Below, piece by piece: positions 63,627 to 64,000 of a stretch of 64,000 nucleotides of DNA. The stretch lies in contig JAYMTL010000025.1 of assembly GCA_036897445.1 (NCBI GenBank), positions 1-64,000 on the forward strand, given 5' to 3'. The notes below the pieces were generated by a model. The model had not been told where the DNA came from. It worked only from the letters and a program-made list of their open reading frames with translations, and searched no databases. The number at the start of each line of letters is the position of its first letter. Position 1 is the stretch's first letter. The position numbers and the translations under genes are program-made. This DNA is from Pelargonium tetragonum (lineage: Eukaryota; Streptophyta; Magnoliopsida; Geraniales; Geraniaceae).

Positions 63627-63647
63627 TAGCAAGTAAACTTGCCTCAG
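63627..63647 (+). repeat. 21-base dispersed repeat with hairpin core, copy 2
   Basis: This is identical to 63075-63095 over 21 bases, including the six-base arms and AA loop. The next upstream base differs (A here, C in copy 1) and so does the next downstream base (G here, C in copy 1). No third full copy was found by eye. Confidence 0.75.
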
Positions 63648-64000
63648 GGAAAAAGAAAGGGGTAAATTCAAGGAGCTTATAAAACTGTGACTTAATTTTC
63701 TGTAAATAGAGGGCTTCTATTTCTTTATAAAAAGGCTTCGTCTATAAGTTCTCAATTAGAGACTTAATCTCTACCTTCTGTGTGCTTTAGAGCTTCTAAT
63801 TAGAAAAGTTTATGAACTAGTATAGAAATCCTAGTGCTTACTTTTAGGGTTAAGATTATCGAAAAATAGAGGAAAACCGGCTAATAATATTGATAAGATT
63901 TTGAGGTCAGGAGTCTCAAAAAATTAGGGCTTTCTAAGGTTACTAGATATAGGGGCCTACTCTAAGCGATATAAGGAGACCTAAAACTCCATTTATTAGA
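63648..64000. other. Gene-less right end
   Basis: Nothing recognisable was seen. The texture continues to the window edge. Confidence 0.5.

Noticed and set aside
1-64000. CRISPR arrays, rRNA genes, group II intron ends, insertion sequences, retroelements
   Set aside because: I looked for regularly spaced repeats, conserved rRNA words, domain V-like ends and terminal repeats, and found none that I could support by eye.

Overview
This 64 kb window contains no protein-coding gene that I can recognise and no rRNA. The DNA is AT-rich (about 33-36% G+C in hand-counted samples). The longest open frame on either strand is 122 codons. At this composition stops fall about every 14 codons, so the longest frame expected by chance in 64 kb is close to 120 codons. 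I therefore annotate no CDS. The only gene-like object I support with fair confidence is a tRNA-Asp(GUC) gene or pseudogene on the minus strand near 9.4 kb. Seven or eight much weaker tRNA-like pieces lie near 17.9, 37.9, 45.1, 47.0, 50.1, 54.4 and 61.1-61.2 kb.

Organism: the tRNA-Asp and the relics resemble the bacterial/plastid-type tRNAs of plant organelles. TpG/CpA is scarce and CpG is not clearly depleted in hand-counted samples, which is the opposite of what methyl-CpG decay leaves in a methylated nuclear genome. The absence of long satellites and recognisable transposons also fits poorly with ordinary plant nuclear DNA. My best guess, held weakly, is the gene-empty part of a very large plant or green-algal organelle genome, more likely mitochondrial. 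A nuclear or other source is not excluded.

Layout: 1 to about 715 is a distinct G-richer segment made of badly decayed repeats with a period near 173 bases. From 716 to the end the DNA is intergenic-looking and has an unusual texture: G and C clump into short runs, TAG/CTA is common, and ATG/CAT and TGA/TCA are scarce. Three blocks (29106-30241, 55902-56680, 59728-60970) break this texture and have no GGG on the plus strand. Small shared motifs recur: a 21-base repeat with a hairpin core (63075 and 63627) and a 10-mer CAGTCGGTAA found four times, all on the plus strand.

No set of genes working together can be described. The interest of the window is its emptiness, its scattered tRNA remnants and its non-random small repeats. 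All counts and expectations are by eye and by hand.
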